Origin: Gari tellinella
Taxonomy: Eukaryota > Mollusca > Bivalvia > Cardiida > Psammobiidae
DNA length: 64,000 nucleotides
NCBI GenBank assembly: GCA_922989275.2
Contig: OV277867.1
Coordinates: 7,130,001-7,194,000 of the forward strand
Reading direction: 5' to 3'
In this document: positions 49,737 through 59,633 of the stretch, one piece after another
Layout: every line of letters starts with the position of its first letter
Position numbering within the stretch: the first letter of the stretch is position 1
The notes under the pieces: generated by a model
Database searches by the model: none
Told to the model about the DNA's origin: nothing
What the model saw: only the letters and a program-made list of their open reading frames with translations
Made by a program: the position numbers and the translations under genes

Positions 49737-50978
49737 GGCCAATATCACTCTACGGTTCCGGTCACACTGTAATCATCTGTTTATTACATTTATGAACAAA
49801 ACTATTTGGTTGCCTTTTATAAGCAATACATTTTTAGCTCACCTGACCAGTAGCTCAGGGTGAGCTTTTGCAATCCTTGAATGTCTGGCATCCGTCGTGT
49901 GTCGTTATATATACGTAGTCATCAACAATTTTAGTGTTTACTCTCTTATCACAATATTTATCCAATCTTTCTCAAACTTGCTCAGGTTGTTTATTACGGT
50001 ACCATAAGAGTTTGGATGAGTTTGATTATGGTTGAAATCGGACCAATAGAGCAAGCGTTGTCTACCTTTGAATTACTGAAAATGTCATATTTAACAGTGG
50101 TTACACTGACTAGAGGCCATAATATTTATCCAATCTTTCTCAAACTTGCACAGATTGTATATTACCATAAGTGTTCAAATGAGTTTGATTATGGTTGAAA
50201 TCGGACCAAAAAATCAAGTTATCTATCTTTGAATTGTTGAAAATGCTATATTTAACAGTGTTTACACTCTACACACCACAATTTTTATCCTTGCTCAGAT
50301 TGTATATGACTATAAGAGTTCTGATGAGTACGATTATGGTTGAAATCTGACTAATAGGTCGAGAGTTATCTACCTTTGAATTGCTGAAAATGCCATATTT
50401 AAGGATTTTTACACTCTACAGGCCACACTTTTTATCAAATCTTTCTCAAACTTGCTCAGATAGTATATGACCATAAGAGTTCAGATGAGTTTGATTATGG
50501 TTGAAATCGGACGAATATGTCAGGAGTTATCTGTCCTTAAATTGCTGAAAATGCCATATTTAACTGTGTTTACACTCTAGAGGCCATAATTTTTATTTAT
50601 TCTTTTTCAAACTTGCTCAGATTGTTTATGACCATAAGAGTTTGAATAAGTACAATTATGGTTGAAATTGGACCAATAGGTCAAGAATTATCTGCCCTTG
50701 ATTTGCTGCAAATGCCATATGTAACAGGGTTTACACTCTTGCAACTACAGTTTTGAATGGATTTTGATTTTACTTGCACACAAAGTATAAAGCTATAAGT
50801 TCTCGAAGGAGTGCAACTATAGTTGAAATCTAATCATTGTGGCAATAGTTATCTATCCTTGATATACTTTGAAATGCTAGATAAGGCTTCATTTCAGTAT
50901 TGTTTAGCTCTAGTGCCCTTTGATGTCTATCATACTAGTATTATGAGGTTGTATTCCAAAATTGTTTACATGCTATAC

Positions 50979-53247
50979 CAGTGTTGTGCCTAGGTCCAAA
51001 ATTTTGGGGGACACGGCGCGCTGTCTAAATTTTTGGGGGACATTTGAAATTTTTGGGGGTCACACTAAAATAGCCTTTAAAAACATGATAGGCTTTCCTT
51101 TAAAATAGAATTAGTGTTTACGATATTGAACATGTTTACTGCGTCTAGTAGATTTTCGGTAATCCGGTAAGGCTTTTACACGACGGGAAAACTGATGTTC
51201 GTCTATTTTTAAATAACTTGTAATGATTGTTTTGGTACATACAAAGTTGGAAGAGTTTGATCAGCACGTTGTTTAGATGGGGGTTTCATTCATCAGGTGT
51301 CACGCTTCGCGTTTCGTCTGCTCTTTCCTCTCCAATCCGACGAGAAGTGAAGTCAAGTCATGCGTAATTTGACTGGTTATCGGGTTTTACCATAGCAATT
51401 TAACTGCATTGGCATATAAACCGCGCACAGTCTACCTTTTTAGCTCACCTGAGCTAGCTCAGGGTGAGCTATTGCAATACTTGAATGTCCGTCGTGCGTC
51501 GTTCGTCGTTCGTCGTCAACAATTTTAGTGTTTACACTCTAGAGGCTACAATATTTATCCAATCTTTCTCCAACTTTCTCAGATTGTATATTACCATAAG
51601 AGTTCGGATGAGTTCGATTATGGTTGAAATCTGACTAATAGGTCAAGAGTAATCTACCTTTGAATTGCTGAAAATGTCATATTTAAGGGTGTTTACACTC
51701 TAGAGGCCACAATATTTATCCAATCTTTCTAAAACTTGCCCAGATTATATATGACCATAAGAGTTTGGATGAGTTCGATTTTGGTTGAAATCTTACCAAA
51801 AGATCTATCTACCTTTGAATTGCTGAAAATGCCATATTTAACAGTGTTTACATTCTAGAGTTCACAATTTGTATCCAACCTATCTCAAACTTGCTCAGAT
51901 TGTATATTACCATCACAGTTCAGATGAGTTTGATTATGGTTGAAATCAGACTAATAGGTGGAGAGTTATTTACCTTTGAATTGCTGAAAATGCCATATTT
52001 AACAGTGTTTACACTCTAGAGGCCACAATATTTATCCAATCTTTCTAAAACTTGCCCAGATTATATATGACCATAAGAGTTTGGATGAGTTCGATTTTGG
52101 TTGAAATCTGACCAAAAGATAAAGAGTTATCTACCTTTGAATTGCTGAAAATGCCATATTTAACAGTGTTTACATTCTAGAGTTCACAATTTTTATCCAA
52201 CCTATCTCAAACTTGCTCAGATTGTATATTACCATAACAGTTCAGATGAGTTTGATTATGGTTGAAATCAGACTAATAGGTGGAGAGTTATTTACCTTTG
52301 AATTGCTGAAAATGCCATATTTAAGGGTGTTTACACTCTAGAGGCCACAAATTTTATCCAATCTTTCTTAAACTTACTCAGATTGTATATTTCAATAAGA
52401 CTTCAGATGAGTTCAATTATGGTTGTAATCAGATTAACAGGTCGAGAGTTATCTACCTTTGAATCGCTGAAAATGATATACTTAAGTGTTTACGCTCTAG
52501 AGGCCACAATATTCATCCAAGCTCTCTCAAACTTGCTCAGATTGTATATGACCATAAGAGTTCGAAAAAGGGTGATTATGGTTGAAATTGGACGAATAGA
52601 TCAAGAGTTATCTACCTTTGAATTGCTGAAAATGCCATATTTTACAGCATTTACACTCTTAAAACTACAGTTTTCAATGGATTTTGATTATACTTGTACA
52701 CAAAGTATATAGCTATACCTTCTCGAAGGAGTGCAACTATTGTTGAAATCTAATCATTGGGGCAATAGTTACCTGCCCTTGATATACTTTGAAATGCTAG
52801 AAAAAGGCTTCATTTCAGTATTGTTTAGGCTCTAGTTATCTGCCTTTGATGTACTCTACTATACTAGAGTAGGTTGACAAATTTGAATTGATTTAGAATA
52901 AAATGGGTGAAATTCAAAGGTAAAGCTATCAGGCTTCATTACAAATGGTGAGCGATATCAGGGCCTTCAGGCCCTCTTGTATTAATAAAGGATAGTAAAT
53001 CAGCGGAAAGGATAGTTGTAATTGTAAGACTGGTTATCGGGTTTTACGTAGCCATTTAACTGCATTGGTATACACACGCGCGCACAGTCTACCTTTATTA
53101 ATGAAGGATATTAAATCGGCGGAAAGGATAGTAAATAGAGCAAAGGTACGGAAGACGAAAATTGCGCCCGTACGCCCGCGCCGTTAAGAATTTTAAGGGT
53201 CCAAGTAAAAAATATTGCGGGAATGCCGCGCTCTAGGTGCAACACTG
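50979..53247. mobile_element. Element K, nested in a HINE and hosting another
   Basis: CAGTGTTGTGCCTAGGTCC left, CTCTAGGTGCAACACTG right, 6-bp duplication CTATAC (50973-50978, 53248-53253). Left part rich in TTTTGGGGGACA; right part GC-rich (CGCCCGTACGCCCGCGCCG). A segment (GACTGGTTATCGGGTTTTAC to CAGTCTACCTT) occurs twice inside, at about 51370 and 53029. No transposase frame. Confidence 0.82.
51439..52979 (+). mobile_element. HINE subfamily 1, inner copy
   Basis: TTTAGCTCACCTGAGCTAGC start, GTCGTGCGTCGTTCGTCG tract, about seven 160-bp units, 3' AATGGTGAGCGATATCAGGG, hairpin, CCCTCTTG. Inserted in CTACCTT|TATTAAT of K; K's own second copy of that site (53090-53105) shows the uninterrupted sequence. 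Confidence 0.9.
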
Positions 53248-53359
53248 CTATACTACAAATTTGAATGGATTAAGATTATAACGGATGAAACTCAAAGGTA
53301 AAGCTTTCAGGCTTAATTACAACAGGTGAGCGATATCAGGGCCTTCATGGCCCTCCTTG

Positions 53360-53905
53360 TTGATGCTCCTTTTATTCTAAGACACTTCAAGGAAGTGTAA
53401 TAGCATTTAGATAACGTCAGTGATGTCACATCCGGATAAAGTTGTTATTGATTAAAGTTTGTCTTATATGATACATTTAAATACAAAAGTAAGAACAATA
53501 TACAAATCTAGTGTTTCCCACGAAAAGTGGACAATTATAGAAGAAGTATCAGCAAGCGACTTGTTTGCAACGAATATTTCGAATAACTGTTGCCATGCCG
53601 TGGGATTCTGTTGAAATAGATTTAGGACATTTTACCTTAGCAGCGGAATAATATCGATATTTGCCCGCTGCTAGGTGTTATATTGGCCACTAGGATTCTG
53701 ATATTGGTTCATTTGTGAGTGTGAAAATGTTACTAATTATAGTAACAAATGTAATATGGTATTTTACAAACTGTCTCTAATGGTATTATGATGGTTACGA
53801 TATGACATGTACAGCATGTTGTGTGGAGGAAATAATTAAAGGCGTAAAAATGAGTATCTGGAGTAAAGGGTTAAGCAGTAACCTGTTTAGGATATACACA
53901 CCTCC
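53360..53905. other. No gene; A terminus fragment at 53825-53875
   Basis: 53825-53875 reads GTGGAGGAAATAATTAAAGG to GAGTAAAGGGTTAAG. The rest is single-copy-looking and non-coding. Confidence 0.5.
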
Positions 53906-54147
53906 TTAACCCTTTCCCCCATAGAAGCAACTTTTAGCGTATTTAATTTGTTCCTCCGCTGAAGAAAATAGTTCCAGTTTATACCCTCATGAACAATTAC
54001 CATTCCAAATATTTTATATAGCCTAGCAGATTTTAGCTTAAAGCAGGCTGAAAGTAAAGCAGAATGTACATTCTGCTTTACTTTCAACCTGCTTTAAGTG
54101 GTCACCTATTTTCAAAACTAGAACAAGGCTATGGGGTAATGGGTTAT
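53906..54147 (+). mobile_element. MITE A, hairpin shortened
   Basis: TTAACCCTTTCCCCCATAGA to TATGGGGTAATGGGTTAT; hairpin GCAGAATGTACATTCTGC. Confidence 0.9.
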
Positions 54148-54264
54148 TTAAGTGGCTGCCATAGATAGGTTTTACTGTATATCTGCTTTAACTGTTATGT
54201 AATATATATATGCAAAATATCCAGACTCTCGTCTCGAGTGCCATAATCGCAGTTAACCTGCCCC

Positions 54265-54514
54265 TTAACTCTTTCCTCCCTAAAACTTCAAATGGACAAT
54301 CCCAATTTCTGTTTTAGTCCAGTCCATTTCTGACTTTTAAGGGTTGTTTTTATCAATGTTTTGCATTATGACAAACAGTGAAGACCCAGATCAGAGGGCT
54401 CCGTAAGGAGCCCTCTGATCTGGGTATTCACTGTTTGCATAGGACAATGCACTTTTCACATGTATACTGTTTGAAAAGGACGCCTATATGCGGGACTAGG
54501 GTTCAAAGGGTTAA
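54265..54514 (+). mobile_element. MITE B, complete
   Basis: TTAACTCTTTCCTCCCTAAA to GGTTCAAAGGGTTAA; hairpin loop CGTAAG. Confidence 0.94.
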
Positions 54515-54558
54515 ATTGCCTTATATTGTGGGCTCCAAAAGTTGGTCTGCTTCAAATA

Positions 54559-55113
54559 CAGCGCTCCCTCTCTACAACAACACCCAATGGGAGACAAAAA
54601 GTGTTACATTGTTTGGAGGGAGGGGTTACAGGGAGGGAAATTTGCTTACATTTGCAAACAGCTTGAATCCAGATCAGATACCCCGTTTTATGCTGCGTCT
54701 GATCTGGATTCAAACTGTTTGTCACTCTTCATTTAGTTTTTTTCTGTCAAAATGCCCATAAGTAACATTGAGAAAAACAGCAGATAATAATTTTAAGCAG
54801 CCTAGTACATTGCAGCTGTGAAGTTGTTGGACTTAAATGTCTTGTTTTGGGGAAGAGCAGCAAGCGTTGTTGTAAGGAGGGAATCGTTGTTGGGATTTGG
54901 CCTTTGTAGGTAGGTACAGAGCTCCAGATAAGGGGAGTATTTCAAAAATTAAAATCTTTATTTCTGCTTTAAACCCTATGGTGTCACTACTCATAAGAAT
55001 CGTCTCGAAGAGACGATTCTAATGAGTAGTAACACCATAGGATTTGCTGCTAAAATAAGTGAGAAAAGGCTGGATTAGTGTAGTTTACTCTCTCTTATCT
55101 GGAGGTAGTACTG
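54559..55113 (+). mobile_element. MITE I hosting an E near its right end
   Basis: CAGCGCTCCCTCTCTACAAC, core 1 GCAAACAGCTTGAATCCAGA, GCAGCAAGCGTTGTTGTAAG, then E, then a remnant TAGTACTG. TA on both sides. An empty site lies in the neighbouring duplicate. Confidence 0.87.
54916..55105 (+). mobile_element. MITE E nested in I
   Basis: CAGAGCTCCAGATAAGGGGA to CTCTTATCTGGAG; the last 5 bases of the right TIR are replaced by GTAGT. Core 3 present. Confidence 0.85.
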
Positions 55114-55161
55114 TAGTTGCATAAAAATGATAATAATAGTAATAATTTTGCATTCTTAGTA

Positions 55162-55529
55162 CAGCGCTCCCTCTCTTCAACGACATCCAGTGGGAGACAC
55201 AGATTGTGTGTGTTGTTCGGAGGGAGTCGTTATAGAGAGGGAAAATAAAGACTGGGCTTACATTTGCAAACAGCTTGAATCCAGATCAGACGCCGCGTTA
55301 CGCGGCGTCTGATCTGGATTCAAGCTGTTTGTCACTCGTCATTATATCTATTCTATCAAAATGTCCACTTATATGTAACTTGGAAAAAAACTGCAGACGA
55401 CAAACTTAAGCAGACGGCATTGCAGTCATGAAAAGGTTGGACAAAAATGTCTTGTTTGGGGAACAGCGGCAAGGGTCGTTGTAAGGAGGGAATCGTTGTT
55501 GGGAGGGCCGTTGTAGAGAGGGAGCGCTG
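55162..55529 (+). mobile_element. MITE I, complete reference copy
   Basis: CAGCGCTCCCTCTCTTCAAC to GAGAGGGAGCGCTG, TA both sides, 368 bp. Perfect core 1 with ATCAGACGCCGCGTTACGCG; distal CAGCGGCAAGGGTCGTTGTA. Confidence 0.94.
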
Positions 55530-55544
55530 TATTTCATTGAAGAA

Positions 55545-55788
55545 TTAACCCTTTACTGCAAAGTCTGTTTGCTAGCATTGAAGATAGACATCCACTTAAA
55601 GCAGGTTGAAAGTAAAGCAGAATGCGCCATAATGCACATTCTTCTTTATGTTCAGCCTGCTTTAAGCTACCATCTGCTAGAATATAGAAAACATTTCTTA
55701 TGGTACATCTTCATGACTGTGTAAAATTGGAGCTATTTTTTTCAGTAGATGAATATATTCAAGGTGTATTTATGGGGTAATGGGTTAA
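55545..55788 (-). mobile_element. MITE A, complete
   Basis: TTAACCCTTTACTGCAAAGT to TGGGGTAATGGGTTAA; the hairpin has several mismatches. Confidence 0.9.
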
Positions 55789-56041
55789 ATTGCAGTATAC
55801 TGTACGCTCCAAAAGTTGGTCTGCTTAAAATAGTTGCATAATAATAATAATAATAGTATTTCGTTGAAGAATTAGACTCTTAACTGCAAAACCTGTTTCT
55901 AGTATTGAAGATAGACGGTCACTTAAAGCAGGTTGAAAGTAAAGCAGAATGCGCCTTCAGGCGCATTCTGATTTACTTTCAACCTGCTTTAAACTACCAT
56001 TTGCTAGAATATAGAAAACAGGCTATGGGGTAAAAGGTTAA
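55786..56041 (-). repeat. Second copy of the 54511-55785 segment, lacking both I elements
   Basis: CTCCAAAAGTTGGTCTGCTT, TAGTTGCATAATAAT, TATTTCGTTGAAGAATTAG aligns with the flanks of the two I insertions, each site having one TA. It includes an A copy whose left-type arm is replaced by a second right-type end (CAGGCTATGGGGTAAAAGG). Confidence 0.88.
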
Positions 56042-56233
56042 AATTCTTGACAAATTCAAGGCTTATATTGGAAGGTAACATTTCACAATTTGTGTGGTAT
56101 AGTATTAGTTTACTGTTGCCAGACTGTCTAAGTAATTACAGGCCACATTTCATAGAGGACACATTCTTGCAAAGACAATTCCTAATATGTCAATTTGGTG
56201 GTAAATGTTAACTGTATCCTGTTCATCATCACT

Positions 56234-56657
56234 TTAACTCTGGGAATGATGGGTAATTTTTGTCTGCAAAAAAGTGTCGTCTGCTACTGTTCTTAACCCT
56301 TAGCCCACCAAATAAATTGTCGTCTGTTATATTTCTCGTCTGCTTCAAGTTTCAAAGTGCTTCAAAGTTGCTCAAAATTGCTGAAAATGTTGTCCGAGTG
56401 TCAAACAGCTTGGATCCGGATGAGACGCCGAGTTACTCGGCGTCTCATCCGGATCCAAGCTGTTTGCACATGGAGCTATAGTCGTGAGTGGCAGGCTAAG
56501 GGTTAAAATAGAATTTTCAAAATTTCTTTTCAAAACAGGTTCAGAGTGTCAAACAGTTTGGCTCTTGATGAGATGCCGGGTTATGCAGCATCTCATCAGG
56601 GTCCAAACTGTTTGCAAAGGTCGCCATGGTTTCACTGCTAGCTTGCTAAGAGTTTAA
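56234..56657 (+). mobile_element. MITE C split by D
   Basis: TTAACTCTGGGAATGATGGG, CGTCTGCTACTGTTC, D, AATAGAATTTTCAAAATTTC, core 1, GCTTGCTAAGAGTTTAA. Confidence 0.92.
56293..56506 (+). mobile_element. MITE D, nested in C, nearly identical to the copy at 21052
   Basis: TTAA at both ends. Reading the two copies side by side, I count four substitutions in about 214 bp. Hairpin GATGAGACGCCGAGTTACTC is perfect. Confidence 0.95.
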
Positions 56658-56689
56658 CTTAGCTTCCAATCAAGAGACAAACTGTTTTC

Positions 56690-57050
56690 AGGTTTTCTGT
56701 CTCTCAAAGCTTGTTTATAATATTGAAAAACAGCTGCTTTTTGAAGAAAGCTCAAAAAGTAAAGCAGAAAGGTCAGTAGCTTTCTATTTTACAGAGCACC
56801 AGATATGGGTAGTTTTTCAAAAATTAAAATCTTTATTTCTGAATTAAACCCTATGGTGTCACTACTCATTAGAATCGTCTGGAAGAGACGATTCTAATGA
56901 GTAGTAACACCATAGGATTTGGTGATGAACAAGTGAGAAAATGTTTGATTTGTTGAAATAACTTCCTCTTATCTGGAGCCCTGATTTTACTTTCAGCCTA
57001 CTTCAAGCTATCACTTGTCTATGATTATAGATGTTGGAAATGTTTCCAGT
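56690..57050. mobile_element. H-type MITE remnant split by E
   Basis: AAAAAGTAAAGCAGAAAGGT, CAGTAGCTTTCTATTTTA, E, ATTTTACTTTCAGCCTACTT, CAAGCTATCACTTGTC. Confidence 0.65.
56792..56983 (+). mobile_element. MITE E, complete
   Basis: CAGAGCACCAGATATGGGTA to CTTATCTGGAGCCCTG; ATTTTA repeats on both sides. Confidence 0.92.
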
Positions 57051-57118
57051 GGCTAATTTGTCATAATAGGCTAACTAAGCATAGAAAGATGAAATTAGAA
57101 TTTCTCTGAGAAATATGT

Positions 57119-57446
57119 AAAGGCATGAAAAGGCATTTCTCACAGATAGGTAAGGCCTGAAAAAGCATTTCTCACAGATAGGTAAGGCATGAAAAGGCAT
57201 TTCTCACAGATAGGTAAGGCCTGAAAAGGCATAGTAAGGCCTGAAAAGGCATTTCTCACAGGTAGGTAAGGCCTGAAAAGGCATTTCTCACGGGTAGGTA
57301 AGGCCTGAAAAGGCATTTCTCACGGGTAGGTAAGGCATGAAAAGGCATTTCTCACAGATAGGTAAGGCCTGAAAAGGCATTTCTCACAGATAGGTAAGGC
57401 CTGAAAAGGCATTTCTCACGGGTAGGTAAGGCATGAAAAGGCATTT
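57119..57446. repeat. 32-bp tandem repeat, about ten units
   Basis: AAGGCATGAAAAGGCATTTC, TCACAGATAGGT repeated, with ATG/CTG and AGATA/GGGTA variants interspersed. One unit near 57230 is truncated to about 14 bp. Confidence 0.94.
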
Positions 57447-57849
57447 AATAACGGTGAACAGCATTTGTGACCACTCACCATAATTATGTCATTGCATCCA
57501 TCCATGTGTTCAATTTTTCTTTCAAATGACATCTCCTCTTATATGAGTGAAGAAAAGTTGATGTAACTTAATATGAATGATCCTTGCAAGGTTCCTTACT
57601 AAACGCAAGTTGTTCAACTTCATAGAAATCTTACAGAACTTATAAATTTTGTTGCAAGCTTTGAAAAAAATAAATAATTGAAAAACTACAAAGCACAGAG
57701 TACCTTAGGTATTTGGTGCATGGCATCACCTAGTAAACCTCTATCAAGTTGTGAGTCTGCAGATAACAGAAGGAGACTTAACATGTTCTTCTTTGCTGCT
57801 CAGCTGAACCCAATGCTGGGGCTATTTCCTATACCTAGAGATATGCCAT
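57447..57849 (+). mobile_element. Worn HINE subfamily 3 interior
   Basis: TTTCAAATGACATCTCCTCT, AAAACTACAAAGCACAGAGT, GGTATTTGGTGCATGGCATC and CCTCTATCAAGTTG follow the order of the element at 37669. Ends are not preserved. Confidence 0.6.
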
Positions 57850-58956
57850 TTAACCCATTACCCAATAAATACGCCTTTTTACGCCTTTAATTTATTCATC
57901 CACAGAGCAAAATAGTTCTAATTTATACATTCATGAATATTGTTTCATAAGAATTTATTTCTGAAATATTTTTAGCTCACCTGGCACATAGTGCCAAGGT
58001 GAGCTTCTAGGATCGCTGGATGTCCGTCGTCCGTCCTCCCGTCCGTCCACAATTGTTCGTTAACACTCTACCAGGTTCAAATCTCATTGGATCTTGATGA
58101 AACTTGGTCACAATGTTTGCCTCAATGAAATCTAGGTCAAGTTGGAATGTGGGTCATGTCCGGTCAAAAACTAGGTCACTAGGTCAAATTATCGAAAAAC
58201 CTTGTTAACACTCTAGATGCTACAAATTTCATTGGATCTTCATGAAACTTCATCAATATGATTGCCCCAATGAAATCTAGGCCAAGTTTAAATGTGGGTC
58301 ATGTCCGGTCAAAAACTAGGTCACTAGGTCAAATCTTCGAAAAACCTTGTTATCACTCTAGAGACTACAAATTTCATTGGATCTTCATGAAACTTCATCA
58401 AAATGTTTGCCTCAATGAAATCTCGGTCAAGTTCGAATGTGGGTCATGTCTGGTCAAAAACTAGGTCACTAGGTCAAATTATCGAAAAACCTTGTTAACA
58501 CTCTAAAGGCTACAAATTTCATTTGATCTTCATGAAACTTCACATCAATATGATTGCCTCAATGAAATCTAGGCCAAGTTCGAATGTGGGTCATGTCCGG
58601 TCAAAAACTAGGTCACTAGGTCAAATCATAGAAAAACCTCGTTAACACTCTATAGAGACTACAAAATTCATTGAATCTTCATGAAACTTGAACAAAATGT
58701 TTGTCTCATTGAAATCGAGGTCAAGTTAGAATGAGGGTCATGCCCGGTCAAAATCTAGGTCACACGGTGTACATGGTTACATGGTTACCAGGTGAGCGAT
58801 TTAGGGCCATAGTGACCCTTGTCTATATTCTTGAAGCTTAAAGCAGGCTGAAAGTAAAGCAGAATGTGCATGATGGCACATTCTGCTTTACTTTCAACCT
58901 GCTTTAAGCGGTTACCTGTTTTCAAAACTAGAAACAGGATATGGGGTAATGGGTTA
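57850..58956 (+). mobile_element. MITE A split by a HINE
   Basis: TTAACCCATTACCCAATAAA, CATAAGAATTTATTTCTGAA, HINE, TCTATATTCTTGAAGCTTAA, core 2, TATGGGGTAATGGGTTAA. Confidence 0.92.
57971..58821 (+). mobile_element. HINE subfamily 2, nested in A
   Basis: TTTAGCTCACCTGGCACATA hairpin, GTCCGTCGTCCGTCCTCC tract, about five 145-bp units, 3' CAGGTGAGCGATTTAGGGCC, GTGACCCTTG. Target T|T in the GAAATATT|TTCTATATTCT of A. Confidence 0.88.
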
Positions 58957-59114
58957 AGAATATTCCATACAAGAGGAGAGGAAATGTTATTTTGTCTTGT
59001 CTGCTTTCACGAGGTCAGACTAGTTGTCATTTCATGAATAATGAGCAGTGTATCTATTTCCAGTACTTGTCAATGCATTCTGCCCATGTTTTATCCCAGT
59101 GCATTCTTCCCATA

Positions 59115-59301
59115 TTACTTTTTGCATGCTGGGTAATTTTTTTTTCGTCTGCAACAATTGTCGTCTGCAACTGTTCTAAAATTTTAATTTTCAAAATTTC
59201 TTTTAAATTCAGGGTCAGAATGGCAAACAGTTTGGATCCTGATGGTTTGCAAAGGTAATCACTGTGGCAGATATATCTGCCGCTAGCATGCAAAGAGTTA
59301 A
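59115..59301 (+). mobile_element. MITE C with one hairpin arm deleted
   Basis: CTTTTTGCATGCTGGGTAAT to GCATGCAAAGAGTTAA; GGATCCTGATG passes directly to GTTTGCAAAGGTAATC. Confidence 0.88.
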
Positions 59302-59392
59302 ATACTGGCATATTATCAGAATGAAACTTTTGTTACCCTGTCCTCCATAACCAACATTGCACAATTCTGATCAGACTGCAGCTTAACCCTTT

Positions 59393-59633
59393 CCCCCATA
59401 GAAGCACCTTTTAGCGCATTAACTTTATTCCTTCACCGAAGAAAATAGTTCCAGTTAATATAGTCATTAATATGTATCATACAAAATATTTTCTATATTC
59501 TAGCAGATGATAGCTTAAAGCAGGCTGAAAGTAAAGCAGAATGCGCCTTAAGCGCATTCTGCTTTACTTTCAGTCTGCTTTAAGTGGACACCTAAATTCA
59601 ATACTAGAGATATGCTATGTGGGAAAGGGTTAA
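59393..59633 (+). mobile_element. MITE A, complete
   Basis: TTAACCCTTTCCCCCATAGA to ATGTGGGAAAGGGTTAA, much like the copy at 47079. Confidence 0.92.

Larger units (their letters stand above)
49833..53359 (+). mobile_element. HINE subfamily 1, outer copy of a triple nest
   Basis: TTTAGCTCACCTGACCAGTAGCTCAGGGTGAGCT-like 5' hairpin (49833 onward), six internal 160-bp units (TTTACACTCTA), then ATGCTATAC. Interrupted by K, it resumes at 53254 and ends AACAGGTGAGCGATATCAGG, GCCCTCCTTG. Lies between T and T. Confidence 0.85.

Noticed and set aside
54378..54761. 127-codon frame, the longest in the window
   Set aside because: It runs from a B hairpin through its right arm into an I element; composition is that of the repeats.
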